Assembly: GCA_029379225.1 (NCBI GenBank)
Contig: JAQYWR010000019.1
Location: 62,001-126,000 of the forward strand
Direction: 5' to 3'
DNA length: 64,000 nucleotides
Source: Nostoc sp. S4
Lineage (GTDB): Bacteria > Cyanobacteriota > Cyanobacteriia > Cyanobacteriales > Nostocaceae
The notes under the pieces were generated by a model, which did no database searches, was not told the origin of the DNA, and saw only the letters and a list, made by a program, of their open reading frames with translations. Of the stretch, positions 1 through 8,422 are shown piece after piece. The translations under genes and the position numbers were made by a program. Position 1 is the stretch's first letter, and every line of letters begins with the position of its first letter.

Positions 1-254
1 TCAAATGGCAATTCCAACCAGAAAAAAGAAGCGGTAGCTGGGAAGGTAGCATCATTGAACATCGTAGATGTGTCAAAGAAACTCTAGATGAATCGCCCAG
101 TCTCAAATCCTATCTTGAGAGCATTTTTATAGAATGTTACGCACAAGCTCTTAAGCAAGCAAAAGCTGAAACTAGTTTGTCAATAGAATCCTTTCCTATG
201 AACTGTCCATATCAACTGTCACAATTTACAAATGATGAGTTTTTACTTGAGTAA
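1..254 (+). CDS. DUF29 family protein, C-terminal part
   Basis: The window opens inside a gene; the frame starting at base 3 stays open to a TAA at 252-254, giving about 83 C-terminal residues. The pattern matches the end of cyanobacterial DUF29 proteins: WQFQPEKRSGSWEGSI, then an Arg-rich step, SPSLKSYL, a stretch of the form Y-A-Q-A-x-K-Q-A-x-A-E-T, and a closing FPMNCPY segment. DUF29 proteins are small, mostly helical, very common in cyanobacteria and of unknown function. The N-terminus lies outside the window, so length and start cannot be judged. Family assignment is from pattern memory and fairly secure. Confidence 0.75.
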   Translation, partial: KWQFQPEKRSGSWEGSIIEHRRCVKETLDESPSLKSYLESIFIECYAQALKQAKAETSLSIESFPMNCPYQLSQFTNDEFLLE

Positions 255-335
255 GCACTGAATTTCGGTGCATATTTTGGCATAACTTAGGTAAAAATTG
301 CCATAAACCTTGATTTATCGAACCGCCAAGATGCC

Positions 336-380
336 TTCTCTACGAGAGGCTGACGCCAACGCGAAGCGTCTGGTAGAGAA
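336..380. repeat. Short dispersed hairpin repeat
   Basis: TTCTCTAC at 336-343 pairs with GTAGAGAA at 373-380, and GACGC pairs with GCGTC inside, forming a nested hairpin with an Arg-Glu-like 'GCGAAGCG' loop region. Such CG-rich palindromes are typical of Nostoc intergenic DNA. The rest of 255-790 holds no gene that I can support; the reading frame that opens at 661 is probably untranslated before 805. Confidence 0.5.
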
Positions 381-804
381 CAGAAGAACGCCAAGAATTC
401 GTAGAACGTGTCTAAGTCCTATTTGGTTAAGGAACTCCAGAAAATAAATTCTCCAATTTCGCTCTTTCAAAACGACCTGCTTTCCCCCCTGCTAAGAGCC
501 CCCTGCCTTAAAAGCGATGGGATATTTATTTATTTGGAAGTCCCTTATCTGCCGTCTTGATTTGTACTTGGAATACATATATAATTACATTTGTAAAAGA
601 AGGGGAGTAGCTGCTGGCAAAAAGTTTAAAAGCCAGTACATCTGAATCAACATACTGGCGATGAGCCTGGTTCAGGTGGCAAGTAATCAAATATTTGAAA
701 GCGAGACCTTCACTAAGTTCACACGCAAAAGTGTAAGCTTGGTGAGGTTTTTGAGTTCTCATCAAGCTTCACATCGGTCAACGATTCTTGAGGAGCTTGA
801 GAGA

Positions 805-1425
805 GTGTTAACAGCTTTTACCGCAGGCTTATTATTAATAACAATTTCCGAACTAGGCGATAAAACGTTTTTTATTGCTGTAGTTTTGGCAATGCATCAC
901 TCACGGCGGCTCGTATTTATAGGTGTGACAGCTGCTTTAGCGGCGATGACAGTTCTTTCAGTGGTATTTGGACAAGCGGTATCTTTGTTGCCCAAAGTTT
1001 ATATTCATTACGCTGAAATAGTTTTGTTTATTGCCTTTGGTATTAAGCTGTTGTACGACGCTAGCAAAATGTCCGGTGCTAGTTGTGATACAGAAGTTAT
1101 TGAAGAGGCTAAAGCTGCGGTGAAAAAAGGAGATTTGCAGCTACCAAAGCAAAAAACTTCCTTAAGAATTTTAATCAAAGCCTTTGTGTTGACATTTATG
1201 GCAGAGTGGGGCGATCGCACCCAAATTGCTACCATTGCCTTAGCAGCCGGAAATAATGCAATTGGAGTAACCACAGGTGCAATTTTGGGACACACCATTT
1301 GTGCGGCGATCGCTGTTATCGGTGGCAAAATGATCGCTGGTCGCATTTCTGAGCGTCAACTCACCATAACTGGCGGATGCCTGTTTCTCATCTTTGGTAT
1401 TGTTGCTGCCATACAAGGAGTGTGA
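805..1425 (+). CDS. UPF0016/GDT1-family cation exporter (Mnx/PAM71-like)
   Basis: Integral membrane protein with two copies of the UPF0016 (TMEM165/GDT1) repeat. The signature E-x-G-D-[KR]-T occurs twice: ELGDKT near the N-terminus and EWGDRT in the second half, each followed by hydrophobic helices. Characterised relatives move Mn2+ or Ca2+; the Synechocystis homologue Mnx exports Mn2+ from cytoplasm to thylakoid lumen or periplasm. The open frame runs back to an ATG at 661, but that extension is polar and unlike the family. I chose GTG 805 because AGGAG at 791-795 lies nine bases upstream and the resulting 206 residues fit cyanobacterial members, which begin with the LTAFTAGLLLI helix. The gene stands alone and ends directly at a large inverted repeat. 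Family is secure; the ion is inferred. Confidence 0.85.
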   Translation: MLTAFTAGLLLITISELGDKTFFIAVVLAMHHSRRLVFIGVTAALAAMTVLSVVFGQAVSLLPKVYIHYAEIVLFIAFGIKLLYDASKMSGASCDTEVIEEAKAAVKKGDLQLPKQKTSLRILIKAFVLTFMAEWGDRTQIATIALAAGNNAIGVTTGAILGHTICAAIAVIGGKMIAGRISERQLTITGGCLFLIFGIVAAIQGV

Positions 1426-1640
1426 GGGGAATGGGGAGATGAGGGGGATGAGGGAGTGTGGGGAGATGAGGAGATGGGGGAGTGTGGGGAGTGTGGGGAA
1501 AAGAAAAGGTGTGGGAAGTCTGGGGAGAGAGGGGCAAGATTTCTTCCCCATCTTCCCACACCTCCCACACCTCCTTTTCCTCCCACACCTGCATTTGTTC
1601 CCCATCCTCCCACACTTCCTGTTTGCCCATACCCAATGCC
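1426..1640. repeat. Long purine/pyrimidine inverted repeat, copy 1
   Basis: The + strand is almost pure purine with GGGGAGTGTGGGGAG-type units up to about 1530, then switches to pyrimidine-rich units of the type CTTCCCACACCTCCC. The two halves are imperfect reverse complements and could fold into a very large hairpin. The centre carries the core GGGGCAAGATTTCTTCCCC (1531-1549), shared with the copies at 3930-4125 (inverted, one mismatch) and 16835-17000. The element starts right after the stop codon of the upstream gene and ends at the stop of the convergent TPR gene, so it may end both transcripts. Small ORFs crossing it are low-complexity artefacts. Confidence 0.75.
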
Positions 1641-1642
1641 CA

Positions 1643-2536
1643 TCACTTAGGTTTACTTTCGGAGGAAGGTGTGCTAGATGCAGCCGGATTGGGAGTCAGA
1701 GGAGCAGTTGCGGCTTTGTTAATTTCGTCTTTGTATTGAGCGGGTGCTAAAGCTACGGCACTATCAAATAAAGGTTTTGCTTCTGCATTTTTACCCTGTT
1801 GTTTTAGGAGCATCGCTTTGGCGACAACAGGGCGAAAATCCTTAGGATCTTTTTTAATTGCCTGGTCATAAGCAGAGGCAGCTTGGGCATAGCGTTTCTG
1901 AGAAGCGTGAACAGAACCTAACAGCACTTGCACGGCCACTGTGTCGATGCTTCCAGGTTGATTGATATTTAGTTGAGCAGCGTTAGTGAGAGTTTCTTGT
2001 AACAAGCCAATAGCTGCTTCGGGGCGTTGTTGACTGAGCAACAGAGCTACCATTCCTTGCAAAGCTTTTAAATCACCAGGTTTCGTATCTAAAACGGAGC
2101 GATAAGCTTGGGCGGCTCCTTCGCGATCGCCTATTTGCTGTTTAGCTTGAGCCAGCAGCACTGCGTATTCTGACTGTTCGGGATTGAGTTTAGCTAGCTT
2201 TTCTAGAGGTTCAATCACGACTTGAATATCAGCTGGTTTAACCTCACTTTTTTCTTTTTGACTGAGTAATTGTAGCCGCGCCTCTAATAGACCTTTAAGC
2301 GCAGTCTGATTCTCTGGTTCCCTTTGTAAAACCAGTTCATATCCCCGTACTTGGTCTTCCAGCTTTGATTTTTGGTCAGAGTCAGTCAAACTGCCTCTGG
2401 TATTAGCGGTGTTTTGGCTGGAGAATGGCGTATTATTAAACGCTCCAAATAAAGGAATCACCGAAACACCCACAAAAGCAAGAACTGCCAGCACCAAGAT
2501 AACTTGAACTATCCAGCGATTGCGTGGTTGAGACAC
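1643..2536 (-). CDS. Membrane-anchored tetratricopeptide-repeat protein
   Basis: From GTG 2536 the protein has 297 residues: a short basic N-terminus (SQPRNRW), one transmembrane segment (about residues 8-28, VQVILVLAVLAFVGVSVIPL), a polar stretch and then a series of TPR-like helical pairs, for example LAKLNPEQSEYAVLLAQAKQ, AYRSVLDTKPGDLKALQGM and AYDQAIKKDPKDFRPVVAKA. It ends in a Pro/Ser/Lys-rich tail. TPRs mediate protein-protein contact, so this is probably a membrane-attached scaffold; the partner is unknown. The frame is open to a TTG at 2605, but AGGAG at 2549-2553 lies 12 bases before the GTG, and the extra 23 residues look non-coding. It is convergent with the UPF0016 gene across the repeat. 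Confidence 0.75.
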   Translation of the reverse strand: MSQPRNRWIVQVILVLAVLAFVGVSVIPLFGAFNNTPFSSQNTANTRGSLTDSDQKSKLEDQVRGYELVLQREPENQTALKGLLEARLQLLSQKEKSEVKPADIQVVIEPLEKLAKLNPEQSEYAVLLAQAKQQIGDREGAAQAYRSVLDTKPGDLKALQGMVALLLSQQRPEAAIGLLQETLTNAAQLNINQPGSIDTVAVQVLLGSVHASQKRYAQAASAYDQAIKKDPKDFRPVVAKAMLLKQQGKNAEAKPLFDSAVALAPAQYKDEINKAATAPLTPNPAASSTPSSESKPK

Positions 2537-2726
2537 AGTTTTGTCTTTCTCCTGAACTCTAATGAGATTATCATTTACACAAATCGTAAAGTTAAAAATT
2601 TCCAAAACTTTGCGGAATACCGCTCATTGTCTGTGAATTTTATAACAATTAACTATCCACACTGCTAAAGTAAGTGATGACTTTAGGAGGAGCCGTCAGA
2701 ATTGTACCTATGATATGCTTCCGAAA

Positions 2727-2772
2727 CTAGCGTGTGAGCGCTAGATTAGACTTTTAGTGTTTACACACTAAA
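2727..2772. promoter_or_regulatory. Two adjacent hairpins in a divergent intergenic region
   Basis: CTAGCG (2727-2732) pairs with CGCTAG (2739-2744) around a six-base loop. Immediately after, TTTAGTGT (2753-2760) pairs perfectly with ACACTAAA (2765-2772) around TTAC. They lie between the divergent TPR gene and the gene at 2912, about 140 bases before its start. They could be operators or part of a 5' leader; no poly-T tract follows, so a terminator is unlikely. Function is not known. Confidence 0.4.
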
Positions 2773-2911
2773 TTTAGCGCCTTTAGGATTGTGTAGAGTA
2801 CTTTAATGCGATCTGAAAAGTAAATATACTTTTCTCAGCCGCACAAACGCTCTTTCCAGCTGCCTTTGTAAAATCCCACAATGGGATGTGTCTGTGCCCC
2901 AAGGAGTTTTC

Positions 2912-3928
2912 ATGAATTCCGACCTGATGCCGTTGCCCGATTCCAATTCTTCTGCCTCTGACCAGGGACAAAATAACATAGAGGCAGCCGCCAATATTAT
3001 TAATCCAGCAGCCCAGTCTTCTAAAGTTGAAAATTCGCCTGTTAATCCCAGCGAAACTGACTCAAATGGGAACTTAGTCAATCGACAGCAACCAATTCCG
3101 CCTCCCAGCGAGCCGATGCAATATCGAGCGATCGGCTTAGTTCGGGGTCGCTATCATGCTAGCAACGAACAATTTACTCAAGGTACGCTGCTGACCACAG
3201 ATGGTGTAGAACTCAACGCTGTCCTTCTAGGACGGATTATGAGCTTAGTCAAAAATCACCTAGACTTAGAGAAAGAACATTTGTGGGTAGTATATCCACG
3301 TACAAGACAAGAAAATGATACTTTGCACATCCAAATCGTTGGAGTTTGGGAGCCAGAAAATCTGGCTAAAAACTCAATCAATGAGGACGAGCCAGACTTG
3401 GAGTCACAAGAGGTAGAAACCTCTGATGAAGGCTTATCTGAAGACTCTGAACTCAATCAAATTGCCGTAATACCCTCATCAGAAATTGCAGATGGTGGTT
3501 TTTCTGTTCGCGGTGAGGTAGTATACCAATCTTTTGATGCTAAGAGCTTGGTAATTAAAATTAAGCAAGCTCCACGCAAACCAACTGACAAACCCAAATA
3601 TTTTAAGTTGAAATTGAGGGGTGTGTTAACCACCAAAGCAGTGGGAAAATTTTGGGACTTCCAAGCCAAGCGAGAAGCTGATGTTTTAGTGGTAGAAAAA
3701 GCTGAGGCGATCGCTGATTTGCCCAAAAAACGCAGACCACCATTCAAAGGTGGCCCTCGTGGTAGCAGTGGTGGCGGTAGAAAACCATTCCCACCCAGAC
3801 GCAGTGGCGAAACCCCTCGTCCCATCAAGAAAGCAAGCGCAGGCGGTGATACTCCTGTAGTGTCAAAACCTATACCCAAAACACCCACTCCTAAGCCCAT
3901 CAAGCGGCCCAAACCACCGCAGGAGTAG
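2912..3928 (+). CDS. Conserved cyanobacterial protein with basic Pro/Gly-rich tail
   Basis: About 338 residues, in four parts. An acidic Ser/Asn-rich N-terminus (about 1-75) is followed by a folded core (about 76-150: YRAIGLVRGRYH, then a segment with LGRIMSLVKNHLDLEKEHLW). An acidic linker leads to a second beta-rich part (about 195-265: FSVRGEVVYQSFDAKSLVIK). The last 75 residues are rich in Lys, Arg, Pro and Gly (KKRRPPFKGGPRG, KPFPPRRSGE), suggesting contact with nucleic acid or acidic partners. I recognise it only as a family widespread in cyanobacteria, without known function. The frame opens at GTG 2888, but AAGGAG at 2901-2906 stands five bases before ATG 2912, which I take as the start. 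A purine/pyrimidine repeat follows the stop directly. Confidence 0.7.
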   Translation: MNSDLMPLPDSNSSASDQGQNNIEAAANIINPAAQSSKVENSPVNPSETDSNGNLVNRQQPIPPPSEPMQYRAIGLVRGRYHASNEQFTQGTLLTTDGVELNAVLLGRIMSLVKNHLDLEKEHLWVVYPRTRQENDTLHIQIVGVWEPENLAKNSINEDEPDLESQEVETSDEGLSEDSELNQIAVIPSSEIADGGFSVRGEVVYQSFDAKSLVIKIKQAPRKPTDKPKYFKLKLRGVLTTKAVGKFWDFQAKREADVLVVEKAEAIADLPKKRRPPFKGGPRGSSGGGRKPFPPRRSGETPRPIKKASAGGDTPVVSKPIPKTPTPKPIKRPKPPQE

Positions 3929-3929
3929 G

Positions 3930-4125
3930 ATGGGGAGATGAGGAGATGAGGGGAGATGGGGAAGTGTGGGAAGAGAGGGAAGAAAAGCAGGTGTGGGAGG
4001 AAAAGGAGGTGTGGGAGGATGGAGAAGAAATCTTGCCCCCCTCTCTCCCTACACTCCCTACACTCCCCACACTCCCCCATTTCCTTATCTTCCCACACCT
4101 CCCACACTCCCTGCTTACCTAGTCC
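3930..4125. repeat. Long purine/pyrimidine inverted repeat, copy 2
   Basis: Same design as the element at 1426: GGGGAGATGAGGAGATG-type purine units on the left, CTCCCTACACTCCCC-type pyrimidine units on the right. The shared core is present in inverted orientation at about 4021-4039 (GGAGAAGAAATCTTGCCCC). It lies between convergent genes ending at 3928 and 4147, again exactly filling a convergent 3'-3' gap. Confidence 0.72.
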
Positions 4126-4146
4126 CCCAGTTCCCAGTCTCTAAGC

Positions 4147-5316
4147 TCAAAAATCTGTCCAACGATCTTGGGGTAGAAAAGAACGCTCCATTGGAATTGG
4201 AGAAACTGGTTGTGTAAGAGTAAACTTACCTGCTTCAATCCATTGTTTTAACTCTAGAGCAACTTGCTTAGAAAAAAACAAACTTGCTAAGGGGGCAGAG
4301 CGTACTGCTTTGCCCTCGATGGTAATCCGTCCAGATTTGAGTTGGGCGTAACTCACTAAACCAAAGGTGGGACGGACGCGTCGGGGAATGGAAAAGTCTA
4401 CTATTGGGGCTACTAAGTCTCGATCTTGCACCGCACAGTGTTCAACTACTTGTTCGTTTAATACAGGGAGTGGTACACCAACACCTAACATCAATGAAGG
4501 CCCGTAACTTTTGAAGTAGCAACCCCGCACCCAATGAGCATTCATTTGCTTGGCATCGCCAATTAAAGCTAAAGTAGCGGCAGGCCCAATCGGTGTGCGA
4601 TTAGCTAAACGCTTTTGTAAGGGAAAGTGCTGAGTGCCTTCCCAAGCGACATAACCGACACCACCGCCTAAAAAAATTCTTGTACCTATACCAATAAGTT
4701 GTAAATCGGGGTCGTTGAGTAAGGGGGAAATAGCACCGGGATTAGAGTAAACGGCATTCCCCAAACGCGGTTGTAAAGGCCCTAAATAAGTGAAAAGTGG
4801 GCGATCGCCACCATTTACCCCAACAATAAAATTTTGATAAAGATTACGCGGATTAAATAAATAAAACTGATTTATTGTTTCACTGGTAATTGTAGTTTCA
4901 AAGGTTGCTCTAGGGTAACAATCTGTTACTTGTCCTTGCGCTCTGACGTGTATAGGTTTACCAGCTATCAAATCTTGGATGACATGACCACCGCCGCGTT
5001 CTCGGACTTCTTCGCCATCCATCACTTCCACAGCACAACTGGCACCCAAATATAAATCCACTGCCCCAAAACCAGAGTACGCCGGAACACCATCTAACCA
5101 GCAACGGCGAATTTTTATTGGCGGGTCAGTGTGTCCAAGATTAATAATTGCACCACTTGATTCCATCGGCTCAAAAGTGCCGGTGGTAATGACATCAACT
5201 TCTTTAGCAACTTTAGTAACACCAATTTCTATTACTCGCGCTTTTAATTCTTCAGTTGTTAACACCACCGCACGTTGACGGCTAATTTTCTCATTAATTT
5301 CTGTAATTGTTCGCAT
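4147..5316 (-). CDS. HcyBio (DUF39) homocysteine biosynthesis protein
   Basis: 389 residues matching the HcyBio/DUF39 family along the full length: it begins with the typical MRTITEINEKISRQRAVVLT, and contains GTFEPMESSGAIINLGH, KIRRCWLDGVPAYSGFGAVD and a segment ending in VMDGEEVRERGGGHVIQDL. In methanogens and some anaerobes, family members convert aspartate semialdehyde plus a sulfur donor into homocysteine, using conserved cysteines and usually a CBS or ferredoxin partner. Here Cys lies in RRCWLDG and GASCAVEV, but there is no C-terminal CBS or 4Fe-4S domain, as usual for cyanobacterial forms. It could supply homocysteine from sulfide-level sulfur without the usual acyl-homoserine route. 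It stands alone, with an AT-rich upstream region and no clear Shine-Dalgarno. Family call is firm; the activity is inferred. Confidence 0.82.
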   Translation of the reverse strand: MRTITEINEKISRQRAVVLTTEELKARVIEIGVTKVAKEVDVITTGTFEPMESSGAIINLGHTDPPIKIRRCWLDGVPAYSGFGAVDLYLGASCAVEVMDGEEVRERGGGHVIQDLIAGKPIHVRAQGQVTDCYPRATFETTITSETINQFYLFNPRNLYQNFIVGVNGGDRPLFTYLGPLQPRLGNAVYSNPGAISPLLNDPDLQLIGIGTRIFLGGGVGYVAWEGTQHFPLQKRLANRTPIGPAATLALIGDAKQMNAHWVRGCYFKSYGPSLMLGVGVPLPVLNEQVVEHCAVQDRDLVAPIVDFSIPRRVRPTFGLVSYAQLKSGRITIEGKAVRSAPLASLFFSKQVALELKQWIEAGKFTLTQPVSPIPMERSFLPQDRWTDF

Positions 5317-5415
5317 TTTATTAGATTTAAATTATACATTTATAGCAGTTATATTCTATTGACAGTTGTTTTTCATATTGTTACATTTTAAACATCATTT
5401 ACTTGAGTAAGAGCA

Positions 5416-6279
5416 ATGAGTAATTCTGAATTAACTAATATTGAGCTTTATAATACATTTGAAAATGTATCCTCTCCAGCAGAAGATAAAAAATTATTTT
5501 CTTTAAAGGTAATTGAATATTTATTACTTGCAATTTTTGTTTCTTCTGTGATATTTATTAGTTTTTTTTCAAGCGACAAAAAAGTTGTAATTTATGGAAC
5601 GATATCTCTAACTCTTTTGTTTTTTTTGTTATTAATCAATAAACAAGTCTTTCAAGATTCTAAAAAATTGGCTGACAAGTTCGACCTAGCCAAGAAAGCT
5701 GAACTCTATACTTACCTGTTGGCTAATAATAATTCTTGGAATAAAAATACTCTGACTTTAGCTAGAGGAAAGGCTTTACAATACTGTCAAGACTTGATTG
5801 ATGATTATAAAAGAGTTAGGAGCGTATCAAGAAACCTTTATTATAGTTTGCAAATAGCAACAGTTATCTTATCAGGAGTCACACCAATTTTAGTTCTGGT
5901 AGATAAATTAGAATCAGGACAACCTTGGCTGAAGTGGCTCCCTGTTCTTTGCCCAGCTCTTGCTTCTATACTCGCTAGTATAGTTACCTCTTTTCCATTT
6001 CAAAAGAATTCTATTGCTGCTAATACAGCCGTTGAATTGTTAGAAGCTGAGCAAGAGAAATTTATATTGGGAGTGACTTTGCCTTATCGTTGCTACGATA
6101 TATCTGAGGAAATCCAACAGCAACAAAAAGCAAGTCAAGCATTAGAATACTTTATTGTTCAAGTGAATAACATTCATCTCAACCAAGTGCAGCAAACGGG
6201 TGAGACACAACCAGAGAAGACAGAATCCACTCCATCTAACGAGTCAAGCAAAGAGACAACTAATCAAACACTAACTTGA
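5416..6279 (+). CDS. DUF4231/SLATT-like membrane protein
   Basis: 287 residues with two hydrophobic hairpins. Residues about 30-75 hold two transmembrane segments (IEYLLLAIFVSSVIFISFF and VIYGTISLTLLFFLLLI). A cytoplasmic helical part follows, with ARGKALQYCQDLIDDYKRVRS. About 140-195 hold a second pair (RNLYYSLQIATVILSGVTPI and LPVLCPALASILASIVTSF). The tail is helical, then Gln/Thr/Ser-rich. The second half fits DUF4231, which belongs with the SLATT group of two-helix membrane proteins thought to act as pore-forming effectors in nucleotide-signalling conflict systems. No nucleotide cyclase or SLOG partner is nearby, so a defence role is not supported by context. Codon use is more A+T-rich than its neighbours. 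Confidence 0.6.
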   Translation: MSNSELTNIELYNTFENVSSPAEDKKLFSLKVIEYLLLAIFVSSVIFISFFSSDKKVVIYGTISLTLLFFLLLINKQVFQDSKKLADKFDLAKKAELYTYLLANNNSWNKNTLTLARGKALQYCQDLIDDYKRVRSVSRNLYYSLQIATVILSGVTPILVLVDKLESGQPWLKWLPVLCPALASILASIVTSFPFQKNSIAANTAVELLEAEQEKFILGVTLPYRCYDISEEIQQQQKASQALEYFIVQVNNIHLNQVQQTGETQPEKTESTPSNESSKETTNQTLT

Positions 6280-6334
6280 TGAATTGATTGTAGTTAGTTA
6301 TTATCTGTCGTGATTGTTGGAAACAAGATTGATT

Positions 6335-6463
6335 AAGTAGGTCGGCGTAAATAATTATTGTTGGAATAGGGCAGGAGGCAGGGAGCAGGGAGCAAGGGGA
6401 GAAAGAGTTTGAGCCTTATTTACTTTTATTTACACAGTTTGATTTTATTAAACCGACTTACTT
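6335..6463. mobile_element. MITE-like element, AAGTARGTCGG family, copy 1
   Basis: Left end AAGTAGGTCGG (6335-6345) and right end CCGACTTACTT (6453-6463) are inverted copies with one mismatch; the next bases (GATT outside, TTTA inside) extend the similarity. Between them is a purine-rich CAGGAGGCAGGGAGCAGG stretch. No coding capacity. A second copy with the same ends and the same internal purine block is at 6653-6784. Confidence 0.6.
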
Positions 6464-6491
6464 AAATCTAACTCGAAATGTTGAAATTCCT

Positions 6492-6507
6492 GACTTTTTA
6501 AAAAGTC
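6492..6507. repeat. Perfect 16-bp palindrome
   Basis: GACTTTTTAAAAAGTC reads the same on both strands. It lies between the two MITE-like elements in a gene-free stretch of about 510 bases (6280-6793). It could be a protein-binding site or a chance AT-rich palindrome. A further single end of the neighbouring element family (AAGTAGGTCAACG) follows at about 6539. Confidence 0.35.
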
Positions 6508-6652
6508 GTGAATTTTATTATTTACAAATGATTGCTATAAGTAGGTCAACGTTGAAAAACGTAAGATAGAATCTTTACGATTCCTTCGCTTCACTTTCCC
6601 CTTCAAGTTGAGTGCGAGTTGTTTCACGCAATCAAACAGGAGTCGGATATGT

Positions 6653-6784
6653 AAGTAGGTGGGTAGGAAAATTTATCGTTGAGGTGAGGCAGGAGGCAGA
6701 GGGCGGTTCTTGCTGGAGGAAAGAGAGTTTTAGTTTAGTTAATCTTTCTTCACATGGTTTGGTTTGATTGTGCCGACTTACTTA
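6653..6784. mobile_element. MITE-like element, AAGTARGTCGG family, copy 2
   Basis: Begins AAGTAGGTGGG (6653) and ends GCCGACTTACTT (6773-6784), with an internal GGCAGGAGGCAGAGGGCGG block and a right part (TTTCTTCACATGGTTTGG) resembling the right part of copy 1. It ends ten bases from the stop codon of the AI-2E permease gene and might contribute to its 3' end. Confidence 0.55.
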
Positions 6785-6793
6785 TTAATAATT

Positions 6794-7966
6794 TTAGTCT
6801 TTGGATAAAATATTATCAATTGGTTGCTCTTTATCAATAGCTGAGGTTTCTGTTGTCCAAGGATCGTCTACTTCTGGATATTTAGAAACGATGACAAACT
6901 CAGTTTCTTGTTGATGATGTCCCCATTGGTCTAAAACATCTTTAATCAAAACTTCTTGCACCCAAATCTTAGCAACAACGGTTAAAGGTAGTGCCAGAAA
7001 TAATCCTAAAAAACCAAAAAAAGTAACAAAAAATAATTGGGAAATTAAGGTGACAGCTGGTAGTAATGAGACTTGATGCGCCATAACAATCGGTGTGATG
7101 AAATTACTCTCAGTCTGTTGAATAATAAAATAGAGAATCAAAACAGCGATCGCTTTCCAGGGTTCGTCTAACAGAGCGATCGCCATTGCTGGTATTACAC
7201 TCATCGTCGGGCCGAGGTTGGGAATTAAGTTCAAAAATCCTGCCAAAACTCCTAAAGCAAGTGCTGCTTTGACATGCAAAATTGATAAACCAACTACACT
7301 CATTAATCCCACTACACCCATCGCAATCACAGCACCCGTTACCCACCCTCCCAAAGAAATTTCGCATTTGTTTAAAATCCCTTCCACTCGTCGCCGATAA
7401 AATGAGGGAAAAAGCCGCACAAAAACTTTGCGGTAGGCTACAGGGTTGGCTAATAACATTCCTGTTAAAACCAACACTAGTAAGACCTTGAGGACAACTT
7501 CTAAAGAGCTAGACACAAAGGCGAAGGAGTTTCCTAATAGGCGATTGACGAAGGGCTGTGCTTGTTGGATCAGGCTGTTAAGATCTGGAATGTAAGGAAG
7601 CAACTCACTGGGAATCCGAGTTCTGAGTGTGTCTAGCCAACTATTAAAGCGTCCCAATCCTTGGGGAACCCGATAGGTGAGTTCTTGAAACTGCTGTGCA
7701 AAAGGTGGGACAATTAGCCAGAAAAAACCTATGATTCCGGCAAAAAAGATAGCGACTGACAACAAAACGGCGAATCCCCGCTTCATACCTGAGCTTTGGA
7801 AGCGTTTCGCTAGCCGATTTAAAGTGGTGGCTAAGACAACTGCGGCAAACATCAGTAAAAGTACTTCCCGAATTTGCCACAAAATGTATAAAGAAAGAAC
7901 GATGGCGATTAAACCGATCCATTGACCGAGCTTCACAGGCTGACTCCAACACTTGGTGAGATGCAA
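6794..7966 (-). CDS. AI-2E family transporter (UPF0118/PerM)
   Basis: 390 residues, polytopic membrane protein of the AI-2E transporter superfamily. Hydrophobic segments begin at about residue 15 (WIGLIAIVLSLYILW) and recur through the chain. Family marks are visible: the central VNRLLGNSFAFVSSSLEVV segment, GGWVTGAVIAMGVVGLMSV, the NLIPNLGPTMSVIPAM motif near residue 260, and a C-terminal LPLTVVAKIWVQE. Known members export the quorum signal AI-2 or act as Na+(Li+)/H+ antiporters; cyanobacteria usually have several paralogues, so the substrate is open. A soluble acidic tail of about 40 residues follows. It is monocistronic, flanked by a MITE-like element at its 3' end. Confidence 0.82.
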   Translation of the reverse strand: MHLTKCWSQPVKLGQWIGLIAIVLSLYILWQIREVLLLMFAAVVLATTLNRLAKRFQSSGMKRGFAVLLSVAIFFAGIIGFFWLIVPPFAQQFQELTYRVPQGLGRFNSWLDTLRTRIPSELLPYIPDLNSLIQQAQPFVNRLLGNSFAFVSSSLEVVLKVLLVLVLTGMLLANPVAYRKVFVRLFPSFYRRRVEGILNKCEISLGGWVTGAVIAMGVVGLMSVVGLSILHVKAALALGVLAGFLNLIPNLGPTMSVIPAMAIALLDEPWKAIAVLILYFIIQQTESNFITPIVMAHQVSLLPAVTLISQLFFVTFFGFLGLFLALPLTVVAKIWVQEVLIKDVLDQWGHHQQETEFVIVSKYPEVDDPWTTETSAIDKEQPIDNILSKD

Positions 7967-8025
7967 TTTTGTTGTAATTCAGTTAGGTTAGCTGATTTTA
8001 ATCACTTATGCCTAGATAGTTGAAG

Positions 8026-8217
8026 TTAACTTTGTTTGTGTGCTTGGAATCGCCACAGTAAGGCGATCGCCACGATTGCGATCGGCAACAAAACTATAAT
8101 TAAGGCATTAGTTGCTGTTGCCGAAACTGATAAACTTGGAGCAACGTACTTAATTAATATCGATACCAAAGCTGAAAGTAGAAGTAATTTCAGAACAAAT
8201 CCTAGCTGATTTTCCAT
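8026..8217 (-). CDS. Small two-helix membrane protein
   Basis: From ATG 8217, 63 residues: MENQLGFVLKLLLLSALVS leads into the first hydrophobic helix (about 6-28), a short polar turn with SVSATATNA follows, and a second helix (about 35-55, ALIIVLLPIAIVAIALLWRF) ends in RFQAHKQS. The frame extends seven residues upstream to 8238, but MENQ gives a cleaner start. Unknown function; the composition and conserved-looking ends suggest a real small membrane protein. It precedes the AI-2E gene on the same strand by 60 bases and could be co-transcribed with it. Confidence 0.6.
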   Translation of the reverse strand: MENQLGFVLKLLLLSALVSILIKYVAPSLSVSATATNALIIVLLPIAIVAIALLWRFQAHKQS

Positions 8218-8422
8218 AATAACAGTACGGTAATACACATTTTTCTTTATCTATATAAATTTAAGCTGCACTATCTATTTTCGAGAATAGAAGCTAATAA
8301 ATACTATATAAATAAAAGTCTTTCTTACTCACATTTTTTACTGATAACTGCCATTATTAGTAGCAGCTTAATTACTACTTAAGCATTTGTTGAATTAACT
8401 ATATTCCATACAGGGGACATTG

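Noticed and set aside
1240-1750. Several overlapping ORFs rich in His/Pro/Ser or Gly/Trp/Glu
   Set aside because: They are translations of the purine/pyrimidine repeat in all frames; no start signals, no family resemblance. The same holds for ORFs at 3457-4217 and 16625-17119.
5416-6279. Defence-system effector (SLATT) interpretation of the DUF4231-like protein
   Set aside because: No nucleotide-second-messenger synthase or SLOG gene next to it; only the membrane-helix plan supports it.
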